The position numbers and the translations under genes were made by a program. This document shows positions 23,867 through 35,689 of a stretch of DNA of 64,000 bases, piece after piece. The stretch spans positions 3,691,228 through 3,755,227 of the forward strand of contig NC_058145.1 in the NCBI RefSeq assembly GCF_011075055.1. Direction: 5' to 3'. The DNA comes from Mangifera indica. Taxonomy: Eukaryota; Streptophyta; Magnoliopsida; Sapindales; Anacardiaceae. Under the pieces are notes generated by a model. That model was not told the DNA's origin. It made no database searches and saw only the letters and a list, made by a program, of their open reading frames with translations. The first letter of the stretch is position 1. The number at the start of each line of letters is the position of its first letter.

Positions 23867-26526
23867 TTATCTTTTATTTTTCTTTTTACTTTTTGAACTT
23901 GATGGTACGTAACTAGGTATCAAAACAGGACTCTTGCAATTTTGTCTCGTATGTCCAAGTTTATGACATCAAGTACAAATAAGTTGTTCAACAATCTCTG
24001 TTTGTGAAGGATGTCTGTTTTTATTTATCGGATATCTCGCGTGACGACAATGAACGAAAGGTGGATGGATAATAATTACATCCTCTGGTTGGATCCAATC
24101 TGATTGATCTCCTAATAGATTGATGAGCTTTATGTAGATTATAGGGTAAAAGATGGTGTTGTAGTATAGATGCACCCATTGAACGCAGGTAGTCATCTTC
24201 ATATATTTGGCAACGACAATGGAACGCATGCAAGGATCTGTGATAGTTGAAATTTTTTACATATATATGTCAGTTCCGTAAGGTGACCAGAGTATCGTAC
24301 TTACCACTACCAAGAACCTTGAATCATTCAGATGTAATAGGATGCACCTTCAAGTTTGAAGACTTTTACACACGTTTAACAATCTTTTCCTCTACCTAAG
24401 ATGTTACCGAGTTTTTACACACATTTAACAATTTTTTTCTCTACCTAAGATGTTACCGAACTGGTACAAACATCTGCAAATCATATAAATACAAACAGAT
24501 ATGGTAAGTAATTAAGAATAAGTTTACATACACACATTTATAACATATTATAATATTTAATATATACTTACTACATGATTTTTCCTTTCATAAAACCATC
24601 ACTGTAATGTACCTCCGATGAACTCAATAAGTATAGTAATAGGTAAACCTTGAGCATGTCTAACAAGTGCATTAAATGACCTAACGATATTGGTAGTCAT
24701 TAGATTATATCTATGTCCTGGGAAATATGCCCTTGCCCATTAATCGAAACCCACCTCACACAGGTATGCCATTGTATCAGGGTGCTACGGGACAATGACT
24801 TCATTATCTCTTAAAATTCATACTTTGTATCTTTTTAGCTGTTTTCTAATATATTCATGCGACTTTTGCATTCTTCTTATACTTGGATCACATGTTACAA
24901 TAAAGGTGATGACAACAATAGTCATGGTGCATACTAGGGAATACTTTAGTCATTGTAGAGAATATAATGACATGTCGATCTGAAATCATAGCTAAATATG
25001 GTACCCCACAAAAACAATCCTTTAACTTTATTAAAAACCAACACCATGTGTCATGATCTTCCCTCAGGCCAATGCCAAAAGTTAATAGGTATATCTGATT
25101 ATTACCATTCAATGTAACGACGATAAATAACTGATCCAAATACCTACCCTTTGAGAAGACAACATCAATACAAATTATTGGTTAAATATGTTGTCGGAAT
25201 GCATGGATACTACATCCCAATGTCATGTAAAAGTATTTAAATCATTCTTGTTCATCCATTAGTGTATGTGTCACAGTTTCCGGATTACAACATACTAAAT
25301 TGTAGTAATACTCTAGTAGCAACATAAATGATTCTTTTGGTATACCCTTTAATGATTGACATGCCCAATTTCTCACCCGTCATGCTTATGCATATGATAT
25401 ATCAATTTTATATCGATCAACGATGTCCGCAATGATCTTTTTTTATCGATAAACATAATCAACTAATATAAATTTAGTCCTCAAAATTTGCCCTAAAGCT
25501 TAGGTTCCTACTTACCTATGATGAGGTAATATCTAATCTCCAGAACATATGTGTTGGTTATCCATACAATGTAATTCAAACCTATCACTTTCTCCCACCC
25601 TAATTGTCTGTGCACGCTACTTACATTCTTTATTAAGACATTTAACCATCTATCTAAGTGTGTTTGACTTGTGCACTCTAAACTGATATCCTTTCTCAAG
25701 AGCATCTCGACTTATCGCATCAATAATATGTTTTTTACTTGAAAATAATGTACCAATTTTTGGAGAATCACTATCTCTTTGCACTCCTAGGCTTATGGAT
25801 ATAGATGGCTGATCAAGAAAAGGTGATAACCAATTAAATGCATCAATACAAACATTCCTACCATTAGGATTTGTTTGCGAAAAACTACTTGCACCTCCAA
25901 TATCTTCATTAACATTTGGCTTCTCTTCGACCTTTGATTCCTCGATGGGAATATCATGTATAACCTTTTCCATTAAATTCACTCCAATCTAGAAATTTTT
26001 CTTCATTGCCATGAAGAAATTCTTTCGCACTATACAATACATCATCATCAACATCATTTAACTATGCAAAGTCTTCCTCAAAAAATTCTTGTCTCGGATT
26101 GATATCGATATTTTGAATCCCTCCTAAACCAATCTATTGATTATCTGAATAATTGCTCAGTTCACCACCTTGTAAACCCTAATCTACTTGTTGAACCTTA
26201 TGACTATCATCATTAACTGTAGTTGTTACAATAATTGGAATACATTCTTTAAAGAGATTAGACAGACCAATAAGAACTTCAACATCTTTATCATTCGAAA
26301 TTTCAATAGAGATATCGTTATCAAGATGCTTTGGTTTCATGTTTATCTGAATGTTAAATATCCTTGGATCTATGTTACACTTATTGCTCACCATTTCGAT
26401 TAATCCCTCGAATGTCGTGTGTTCTAGAATTTTAATCAATTTTTTGTTACCTCCAATATATTTTATTACATTGTTATCTCTTTCTATCTATTTCCCCTCA
26501 TATCTAATTGAAGCGTATCTAGCCAT
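23867..26526 (-). pseudogene. mudrA: mudrA-type MULE transposase, broken
   Basis: ATG at 26526 gives MARYASIRYEGK then TAG where tryptophan is expected, and IERDNNVIKYIGG. A PB1-like N-terminus follows (26439-26179, KILEHTTFEGLIEMV). Next is the MuDR domain near 25760 (IGTLFSSKKHIIDAI), then the MULE transposase core at about 25300-24890: DVVFSKGRYLDQLFIVVTLN, NGNNQIYLLTFGI, ISDRH and FPSMHHDYCCHHLYCNM. The SWIM finger and tail (about 24250-23990) include YPINKNRHPSQ. The C-terminal zinc knuckle has an in-frame TGA between its first two cysteines, and the frame closes at TAA 23867-23869 after a lysine-rich tail. Many stops make it inactive. Confidence 0.88.
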
Positions 26527-27456
26527 TTAGATTAATCGTATAATAAAATATATAATCAACATAGATAATATGATTTAATATACTATTTACAGATTTGTGA
26601 TACATTATTTTATTATTAAGTTTGAATTTCGTCATTTTATTTCTATTACACTATTATACATATTCCATAATTCGATTACATATTGTAACTATTAATATAC
26701 TTTAATTAATGTGATACTAATTTATAAAAATATCACTTTACCCCTATATTGTAAAATATCATTTTACTCTCAAATATTATCTAATATATCATAACACTTT
26801 TCATTGTAATATATCATTTTACCCTCAAATATTATTTAATCTAATCTTTTAACACATTTTATTGTAAAATATCATTTCAACCATACTACTATAATAATTA
26901 CAAAATAACCCCTATAATTTTTATTAATTTCTTCTTACACACAACTCTAATTTATTATATAAAACACCACATATAATTGTATTATTAATAAAATAATAAC
27001 AATTGAAGTTATAACAGGTATAAATACCTCAATATCATGAACTTTTTTCTTCTCAGTCGAAATCTCGATCATAAACTTCTTTTCTCTCTCTAGAAATCTC
27101 TCTCAAATAATAAATAAAATCGTATATATTAAAGATAAAAGAAGATATATGGTTTATATAGGTATAAACAAAAGGTAGTTTTGGTTTTTTTTGAGCATTT
27201 TTGTTTAAATCCTTTAAAATATGGATATTTTGTTTAAACCCTAAAATTAGGGGTAAATTTTTTACTACCCTTAAAAAAGATAACTTAATTAATTTCCCTA
27301 AATATGGAATAAAGGGTAGTTTTGGTATTTTATTGGATATTTAGGACATTTTCGTTTAAATCCTTTAAAGTATGGATATTTTCATTTAAACCCCAAAATT
27401 AGAAGTAAATTTTTTATTACCCTTAAAAAAAGGGTAATTATTTTAATTTCCCTTTT
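26527..27456. other. Terminal non-coding region of MULE 1
   Basis: This is the upstream side of the transposase gene. It is AT-rich and contains two tandem terminal units (27174-27300 and 27316-27452). Sequence at 27120-27200 resembles, in reverse orientation, the left end of MULE 2 near 35440-35490 (CCAAAACTAC...TATATAAAC), which supports both being termini of related elements. Confidence 0.5.
27174..27452. repeat. Two tandem ~140-bp copies near the MULE 1 end
   Basis: Both copies begin GGTAGTTTTGGT and share TTTAAATCCTTTAAA.TATGG and TTACCCTTAAAAAA. The offset is 142 bp. Each includes the sequence used here as the candidate terminal repeat. Confidence 0.85.
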
Positions 27457-28580
27457 ATTTATCTAATGTATTTGTGTTTGCTATCTTCCACACATTTAGG
27501 TTGGAACAGAAACCCAAAAGTTATTTCTCTTGTCTGCATGTAGATATAATGCATGACACGACAAAGCTTTGGGTACAACCTTTTAGGTCATGCCTTAGTG
27601 AGCTTTAAGCAGAGACAATCTATATATTTTAATAGGTCAATTCGGTATATTATATATTTACTTTTTATTTTTTTATTATTTTTAAATGTTGTATTTTTTT
27701 CCATGGGCTACATCAAATCGCTTACATACCAAACCCCAAAACCCTTACACAACCCACAAAGCCTATGGGTTATGCCCCACAGACCATGCCTTTTAGATTA
27801 GGTCAAGTTTACCTAACTATTTAGAAATGTCTATACGCAACCTTGAGTCTACAAAAAATATAAATATTCGACTATAAAGAGGGCCATTAAAGTCCCAATT
27901 CTGTAAACCCATGAATACGAGGCATACACTTTTAACTTTGTAAACTAAACCAACAATTTGAATGTATTATAAAGCAACAAAAATAAAAATTAGTGAATAA
28001 ATATGTAAACCAATATGGTTTAAATAACTTTACATTGCAATAAAAGATTGAATAAGTGTGGTTAGAAGTCCATATATCTTTTTATATGATAGGTTTGAAG
28101 TTTTTACCAACAATTCATAGAATTCAGTACTTGGTATCCGAAAGAGTTTTACCAATATACACTAGATAGATTTATCATTTATTCCTATTAAAAAAATGGA
28201 CAATGTTACCATAGTTTGATACTTGTGTAAGGTAATTTGATGTAATATAATTGAATTACAAAGCTAGCATATAAGTGGAGTAGAAAAAATCTCTTGTTTA
28301 AGACAGCAAAATAGCGATTAAAAATTTTAATAAACAAACAATCATACCACAAAAACTTCTTTTAGATAGACTTTATAAGATAATTAATTTATACTTATAA
28401 GGTGTTTATAGAATATATGTGTAAAGACAGTTTCTTTTAACTTTTATTAATGGTGATAGAACACAAAATCATTTTTAAAATCAAGTGTAGGCATAAACTT
28501 TGATATCCACATGAAGTATGAATGAGATTAGAGTCTGAAACAATGCTCAAAATCTAATAGAATCTTGAGGTTGATATGTG
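27457..28580. other. Spacer without recognisable genes
   Basis: AT-rich sequence. One 82-codon frame at 27553-27801 has no recognisable domain and a composition expected by chance. I see no RNA gene. Confidence 0.4.
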
Positions 28581-30030
28581 ACATTTTGATGAAATTGTCA
28601 CGACGGCAACAATAATCCAATAACACGTAAAGGGTGTCGAGGTTATTCACACATAAACAATCTATGTGGCGGCGTATCACTCTTTCTTTTTGTGAGAAAG
28701 AATATACATGTGTGTGGCGTGCACCCCACTCATGAGTGTTATATATATATATATATAATATTTAATTTAACTTTTATTTATTTTTATGGTCCACAAGAAT
28801 TTATGAATTGGTTTGAATTTATTTAATTTGATAAATTCAATCTAACTCTATATCTTCTCACATATAATTTTAATTACTCAAAATTATTTTATTTTAATAT
28901 CTAAGTATCATAAAAAATAATTTTGAGTCTATAAACCGTTTTAAGACTCAAAACCCTTAATTTGAAATCTAGAATAGATCTAATCTCCAATGCCTCCAGA
29001 GTTCAATCAACTTCTTTTTGTATGTGACCCATAGGTTCTTCAGTAAGTTGATAGTGACCAGACTTGTGTCAGGCTCCTGATTTGGCATTCGTTCAGACAT
29101 AAACCAAGAAAGGCCTCTAGCAAGACTTCATAGCCACTTGATTAGTAGAGTGTTGGCATATGACTTCTTAATCTATCAGTGATACGGTTACTCATACAAT
29201 TCGATCATTTCATCATACGATGTCTCATCCAGGCTAAGATATAGATACAATATCTCTATCAGGGATCCTCGAGTTACATAGACTGATTTCTATCAAAGAC
29301 CGAATAAATATCAGATCGAGCATTAACTCAATCTCACTATGGTCATAAATTTAATTGGTCATTGTTATTAGTTAGGTTAACCTAATTGAGATATCATCTC
29401 TCATACTCGAGAGTGATGAATCTTCTGTTGATCTACCATAGTCTTTGTACAAATCTTGATATGACAAATTATCACCTTTTTGACAATCTTCTAATCGAAC
29501 TATGTTAGGCTAATGTCAAACTATATCGATCCTTACACAATATGATTCAATTACCTCAAGTTTAAGGATCACATGTACCTCTGTTCACTAACAGAATATA
29601 TTTCATAGATACTAGAGCAACCATCTATATAAAATTCTCTTGATGAATCAGTCTGGTAAACACGTCTACAATGTATACCTATATGTTATACCGAGTTATC
29701 AACAAACAACTTTGACACGTGAGAACTGTCATCACCATTTGATGAAATTATTCAACATTATGATAACTCTATCACTATTACTAATACCCTTGGGCATGAC
29801 AGTATCATAATTGCTATTGCTTTAAGAACAACCATGTATTATGCACATAAGGTTCTCATGATTGCCGAGCACTGATCCTCTCACCACGGTTCAACCATTC
29901 TTAAGACATTTGTATGAATATATATTAATATGTTTTATAGAGAAAGAATACTATAATAAATTATAAATATGACATTTATTAATGAACTTGTATTATCATA
30001 AAGATTAACTCTAGGGCACCAACACCAACA
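28580..30030 (-). repeat. LTR-like block, possible solo LTR
   Basis: The block is non-coding, about 1.45 kb, and of higher complexity than the flanks. On the minus strand it starts TGTTGGTGTTGGTGCCCTAG at about 30028. It contains LTR-style stretches such as GTGGGGTGCACGCCAC and ends near TGACAATTTCATCAAAATGTCA. No internal retroelement genes adjoin it. A clean target duplication could not be fixed, although ATATG occurs near both sides. Confidence 0.4.
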
Positions 30031-32439
30031 TATGATTCTAGAGAAGTTAAAAAAAAGGTTTGGGTGTGATTTACAAGGAATCAAGTCTTCTTTCCAACAT
30101 TTCCAAACTCTAATAATTATTAGTGTGTTTGGGAGATTAAGTTGTATGAATCACATGTTTTATAGAAGTTAATGTTCTATGTACAAAATCTGAATTGCAT
30201 AGGATAGAATTGAAATAAAAAAATTTTGGAATATAAAACTAACACCTCGCTATTGCTTATTGTTGATTTTGCAATGGGATATATAGTAACTTTTAATCCC
30301 TTGAATGTGTCATCTTTTATTTTGGCAATCCAAACTACACAAAGATGGTGTATGTATATATCCAAATTCATTTTTCGAGAACCTCTATATAAAATCTGAT
30401 ATATATACATTCATCTATCAAAGATATAATACTTAATTCATAAACGTCATAATACTTTATTGTCTGTTTAGAGCACTTACAAAGAGATCAAGAGGAAACC
30501 GTCTCACTGTTGTCATCTTCCTTGCACATTCTTCATCCTTTTCAATCGCAATGCCTTGAACTTAACCTAAGTTTAAAGAAAAATATACAAAACAAAAATG
30601 GGTTGATGAAAATTGTAAACTAGATTAGGTAATGAAATGAAAATTAGAGAATAAATGTGTAAACAACCAGGCCAGTGGGGCCTAGTTACTTCACTTTATA
30701 ATTAAATACTGATTAAGTTGTTGGAAGCTCCTTTTATCTTCATACAATGAAGCCCCTACCAACAAGTTACAACAATTGTTAACAGCCCTATTTAATTTTT
30801 CAAAACTTTAAAAAAAAAGGTGATGCATGTCCATTGATTACTATGTAATTGAGCACATCATATCCTATTTAATATTTTTTATATGCATGTCCATTGATTA
30901 CTATGTGGAGACTTATGATAGTTGCGTTTTTTCTTCTTTTTCATTTCATTTTGCTTTTGCTTTTCGTTTGTCAAGTCAATGTTGTAATTGAGTGTCATTC
31001 TAATCAGACCGTTATTTTAAGCAAGTGTAATCTGCATTAGCAAATGGAGATTGATAGTCCACTAACTCAAGGATAAATATATCTTAATATAGTTAGGATT
31101 AAAAATAAAATAATATTTAATTATATATTAATATATTATTTATGTATTCAATTATATATTTAAAACTGTGTATATATATCTATTTTTATGATGGTCCTAA
31201 TTTTAATCATGTGGCTCCGTATACCTATTTTGTCCCAAATAATTTAGTAAGTTGGTATCCCCTTCCCAACTGGCCCATGGCCATGAATCTGCTTTATTTT
31301 TTGTAAAATTTTCTGTTCTTTTTATTTGTCATTATCCAAGATGAATTGATTGAGGTATAAGTCAGACATTTCTTATATATTAATATTTCTTTTCTTTCGG
31401 TCCACAAAATCAGCAGAAATGGGAATCCATCTGGATTGAATCTTAATACTTTCTTCTGGGCAATTTCTTATTTATTAATCTTTTCTTTTCTATCCCTTTC
31501 ATTAATATTTTCCAGATCTCCACGGATTCTAAAACTAAAGGAACAAGACTGGTAGAGGCATTCAAATACACGGAATCTGGGCAATTTCTTAGTTCAACTC
31601 ATAAGTTAAGTTGAACTAATGGGGAACCTAAGAGAAGTATTATTGCTGGAAAATTTGGGAAAGGTAATGGACTCCTTACTCATCTAGGTTCTATCATCTT
31701 TTACCTTTGGACTTAAGCAAATTGATGAACACAACAAATCAATCACTTAAAAAATAAAATAAAATTATGTATACACACATTCAAATACACAGTTTAATAT
31801 ATAAATAACATATCATAATATAATTTGATGATTTCAAATTAAGGATTAAATAACATTGAATTATATGATAACACATTATCTGTATATCTAATTTTATATT
31901 TAAAAATACCTAAAAAAATACTTGAAATGACTAAAAATTAGCTGTAAAAGTATTGCATGGATACATCATGATGTCTCAGAATTATGTGACTCTCATGTCC
32001 AACATTAGTGGTTGTAAAAGAAAAGAGCAGTCGCCATCATAAAATTGTTTAATATTACCACTCCCAATATTTCAAGGATTTATAGCTTTACATTTTCTGT
32101 ACAGCTATCATCAAATCATTTTTCTATTCTGAAAATTCAAACTGTAAATAATTTGACACAATCTCTTCTTCTAACTTTCAGAAAAGAGAATAATTTTTGA
32201 GAGAATCTAATGCCATATAAGTGGTGTTATATGTAATAGATGAAATCATGCATCGTAGACCTGCCAATCAGATCAAGCGCAACTCCCAAAGTCCCATGAG
32301 ACAAGTTTTCTCCCTTCAAATTTTTTGTCCATAATCTGAATATTTAAATTGAAAAATAGAATGGTGCATGTACGACAGCCATTTCATAGTCAAATTTTGC
32401 AGGCCTCAGCAACTACAGTAAATTTATCAGCGCAAACAA
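30031..32439. other. Spacer without recognisable genes
   Basis: AT-rich sequence with no supported reading frame. A 24-bp block ATGCATGTCCATTGATTACT... is repeated at about 30824 and 30882. The sequence near 32200-32440 is less AT-rich and may be the old promoter of the oxygenase remnant that follows. Confidence 0.4.
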
Positions 32440-32529
32440 TTGTCTGTAGGGCCATACGGCCACTTCCACACCCTTATAAAAGAAGGAAGTACGCGTTGTG
32501 AGGTCTCCCTTTGCTTTGATTTTCATTCC

Positions 32530-32935
32530 AAAGTTGTATCTAAGCGGTACTCAAAATGCCAGAAATTCACAACAGACCCGAATCAGACCGACCTAGATTA
32601 TCTGAAGCTTTTGTATGGGAAAACGTCCCAGTTAAGGCCTTGGGCTGTAATCACAGAAGCCTACTTTTTCAACAACACCAACTTCTTGTTTTCAAGTGTG
32701 ATGGCATTTTCCAGGTTTTTAATTTCAGTTCTGTCGATAAATTGATTTGTTCCCTAATAAATATCATATCATAATTATTAACATAAATCTTGGCGTGCAG
32801 GTGCTCGATCTTGGAATTAGTTTGAAAGCAGTTGATAAACAGTCAGAAGTAACCAATGAGTTTTTCAGTCTACCAGCTGAAGAGAAGGTACACAACTGGA
32901 GCTATTATCTTAGACTCCATTGTTATAAACCTTAA
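32530..32935 (+). pseudogene. DMR6-like 2-oxoglutarate/Fe(II) oxygenase, 5' fragment
   Basis: A frame from 32530 (KVVSKRYSK) shifts at about 32553 to one reading NRPESDRPRLSE, WENVPVKALG and ending GIFQ at 32714. A GT...AG intron (32715-32801) follows, at the point where the DMR6 family carries its first intron. Exon 2 reads LGISLKAVDK and EFFSLPAEEK, then jumps to HNWSYYLRLHCYKP and stops. The DMR6 family has about 25 residues between EEK and the NW-YLRLHCYP motif, so a deletion is inferred. The catalytic half with the HxD...H iron ligands is absent. DMR6-type enzymes hydroxylate salicylic acid and dampen immunity. This copy is dead, judged by one frameshift, a deletion and truncation. Confidence 0.75.
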
Positions 32936-33325
32936 ATGTATGAAAACTAATTCTTCATCCTTCAAGTATCGTCCATATTAGGCGCAATATCATAACTAAC
33001 ATGTTATTGAAATTGCACTGGGCTGGAAAGCGCCTCCGGGGGGCGCTGGTTCCTCAAGTACTGCCCAAACGTCTTCAAGTCCCGCCTCTTTTGAGAGTCA
33101 TTTCGGCTAAGCGGAGGTGGAACTGCAGTTTTAGTTAGTTGATGATGGTGACGATCAGCAGTAGTGGATTTTGAGATCCAAAACTGCTGGTAGCTCTATG
33201 TTTCCTCCTGCACAAGAGCTATCAACCGAGCCTTTACAAACGTGGAATTATGTGTAATTACCAACAGGGAAGGAAATCTCCCCTCAATTGGACCTTCGGG
33301 TTCCTCACAATTTAAGGTGATACCA
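32936..33325 (+). other. Less AT-rich block with gene-like composition, unidentified
   Basis: Around 33020-33330 base composition is richer in GC. One frame reads GSSSTAQTSSSPASFESHFG before a stop; another near 33260 reads ITNREGNLPSIGPSGSSQFK. These look like eroded exons, probably upstream exons of copy B of the membrane-tail gene, because the intron that follows matches the window start. I do not recognise the protein. Confidence 0.3.
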
Positions 33326-34951
33326 ATTGGTGGGTCTCCTACCTAGAAGGTAGCTTAAAAAGTAGAGAGTTTATGATCATTTTCTTTGTTTATGCATGAA
33401 GCAAGCACTGGTGGACCTAGGATATTACCAGGATACAAATTTAGTTGAACCTAAACACTCTTTGGATTGAGTTTAGCTCAAGTTTATTGAAACAAAATTA
33501 AAAATAGTTTAAGTTTAGTTTAACTAAAAAATAGTTCAGTTGGACTTGAATTTATAGATCGAATTTATTATTCGAATTCATGACTCAAGTTTGTAGTTTA
33601 TTGACAAGTTAACATCGTTTTACCTAATAACAGATAAAACAATATCATTTTGATAATAGTTTAACATGCTTTCAATTGAGTTGCTAGCTAAATTTAAAAT
33701 AAATCAAGTTATCTATCTAACTTGCAAATTAGATTGAATCAAACTTTTTTTAGCTTAAGTTTATTCTAATTTAGAAAACGAGTTAACTCTCTTAACTCGA
33801 GCTAGACTTTAGTTCAATTGAAACAAATTCAAGTCAAGTAAAATTATGCTAAAATAGTTTTCAAGACTGAGTTAGTTTGGTTCAAATCTAACTCTAATTA
33901 TTATTTGTTAGTCAACTGGTGAAAACATTTAAAAAGCCCCTAATCTTTTTTTTTTTTTTTTTGGTAACCCATTTGGAACGAATCTTGAGTAGAAGAAATA
34001 AAATAATGCAATAACTATATAATTTTTATATGGAAAAGCCTCTTTAATGTGAAAGAGAGAAAAAAAATCAATTGACTTAAGTCTTTGTTAAAATATTATA
34101 CTTGAATATATAAATATTTAAATATTGATTATTTACATATAAAAGCAAGATAGAATGACATACTTCAATATCTTCAATTTAATACGAAACTTTGTTAATT
34201 TGATATATCTAAAATTTTTATTCATAATTGAAATATAAGTGGGGGTATTTTGTTAAAATCTCATATAACTTTTATATGAAAATATGTATTCAAAATTTTT
34301 ATTTTTATTTTAAATATAACTTATTTTAAATCATGTAATTAGATATTGTTTTATTTTTAATTCAAAATCACATAATCATATAATGACATATCATCTGTGT
34401 ATACGAATTGGGTATAAAAAATGGATATATATTTTTTTATTATTTTTTTAATTGTTATTTTAGAATTTGTGCTTGCTTTCCATGTACACAGCTTCTTCTG
34501 ATAAAGGACGAATATGGAATCAGTAACAACAAAGATTTCAAATCCGCCACTACGGGTCTCTATACCAAGGTATATAATCTAGAATTTCTTGTGCATATAT
34601 ATGTTCTTATAAAATGATGTCCATATTACTTACCTAAAAAAAAAAAAAAGATTTCCATATACTAGTAAGTAATATGAGTCATATTTATATTATTTTCAGG
34701 GTAATCTTGTCCACTTTCAAAAGATCAAATGGATGACATGTAGCAAGGGTGGGAGGACTGAGAACATAGCCCCCAGCCGTATCCGTAGACTTAGGAGTAG
34801 ACGTAACAAGAAGGATAAGGACGATGAGGATGACGGCAGGGACAACCGGCGGCCATCGGACACTGATGATCTTCCATTTATACTTGGAATAGTAATCCTA
34901 CTTGTGTTGTTTCTGATAGTGTTGTCCTTGATTGTCTGGGTTATGAATTAG
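33326..34951 (+). CDS. 3' part of the unrecognised membrane-tail gene, copy B
   Basis: 33326-33400 matches positions 1-75 of the window (GTCTCCTACCTA...), the intron before the first exon of copy A. Exon 34492-34569 encodes LLLIKDEYGISNNKDFKS and more; exon 34700-34951 encodes NLVHFQKIK, a basic patch (RIRRLRSRRNKKDK), an acidic patch (DDEDDG), NRRPSD and a C-terminal hydrophobic segment ending VWVMN. Splice sites are canonical and the frames are open. Copy B has about 1 kb of extra sequence in the intron before 34492, whereas copy A has an extra 0.5 kb in the next intron. Upstream exons look degraded, so this copy may be a pseudogene. Confidence 0.5.
33427..33910. repeat. Interspersed repeat in the copy B intron
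   Basis: It is built of words such as TTTAGCTCAAGTTTATTG and AACTTGCAAATTAGATTGAA and shares an ACATCGTTTTACCTAATAAC-type tract with 2461-2896. It accounts for part of the extra length of this intron relative to copy A. Confidence 0.4.
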
Positions 34952-35689
34952 ATTATTCTGTATGTACGTGCTAGGGATAAACAAATCCATAATGGAATCC
35001 ACTGGTTTGGTTTAACCCAACAGATGCACTAAAAAAAAAAAAAAAAAAAGAACCCCCAAAAGATGCTTCTCTCGTCTGCTCATGCATGCCTGAATGCAAG
35101 CCACTTACCATATGAATGTATGAATGTAAAAAGGGCTAAAGCCCAAAAGCTTTAAGCCCTCAAATGCAAGCCCATCTCTGTACTCCCATATATTCTTTCA
35201 ACTTTAAAAAGTGAACCAACAACTTTTAAAATTATGTAACGTCATAAGATACGAAAATGAATGATTTTACGACATACAAAGGGATGTAAAAGAGAATTTA
35301 TAATGTTTTTAGGTCTTTTTGAATTTCTTAAACATTAGGGAGGTAAAAAAAAAAGGAAAATTAAATTAAATACCCATTTTGCTCTTTTATTAAACAAAAA
35401 TACCCATTTTCCCTATTTCTAAGCAAAAATATTTTAAATATTTTTTAAAATACCAAAACTACTTTTCACTACATCTATATAAACTCTTTTACTCTTAGTC
35501 TTATTACATACTCTTCTCATATCACTCTCATTTTTACTCAATATCAATTACTGCGGATTCGTTCAGAAGGAAGAAGTTTGTATTTTTAAATTTAAGTTGA
35601 AAAAAGTCAATTCATGAGAAAACATTATTTATATGAATCTTAACTCAAAACTTAATTTTATTTGTTGACTCTAGTTCATATGTCATGTA

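Larger units (their letters stand above)
18696..27456. mobile_element. Mutator-like element 1 with Ulp1 protease and transposase genes
   Basis: The interval holds a plus-strand DUF1985/Ulp1 gene (18897-23462) and a convergent minus-strand mudrA gene (23867-26526), the layout of Ulp1-carrying plant MULEs (sometimes called Kaonashi). Candidate ends are AAGGGGTAAATTGAAAT near 18696 and, inverted, AAAGGGAAATTAAAAT near 27456. They share about a dozen bases in register. No convincing 9-bp target duplication was seen, so the exact boundaries are tentative. Both genes are broken. Confidence 0.75.
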
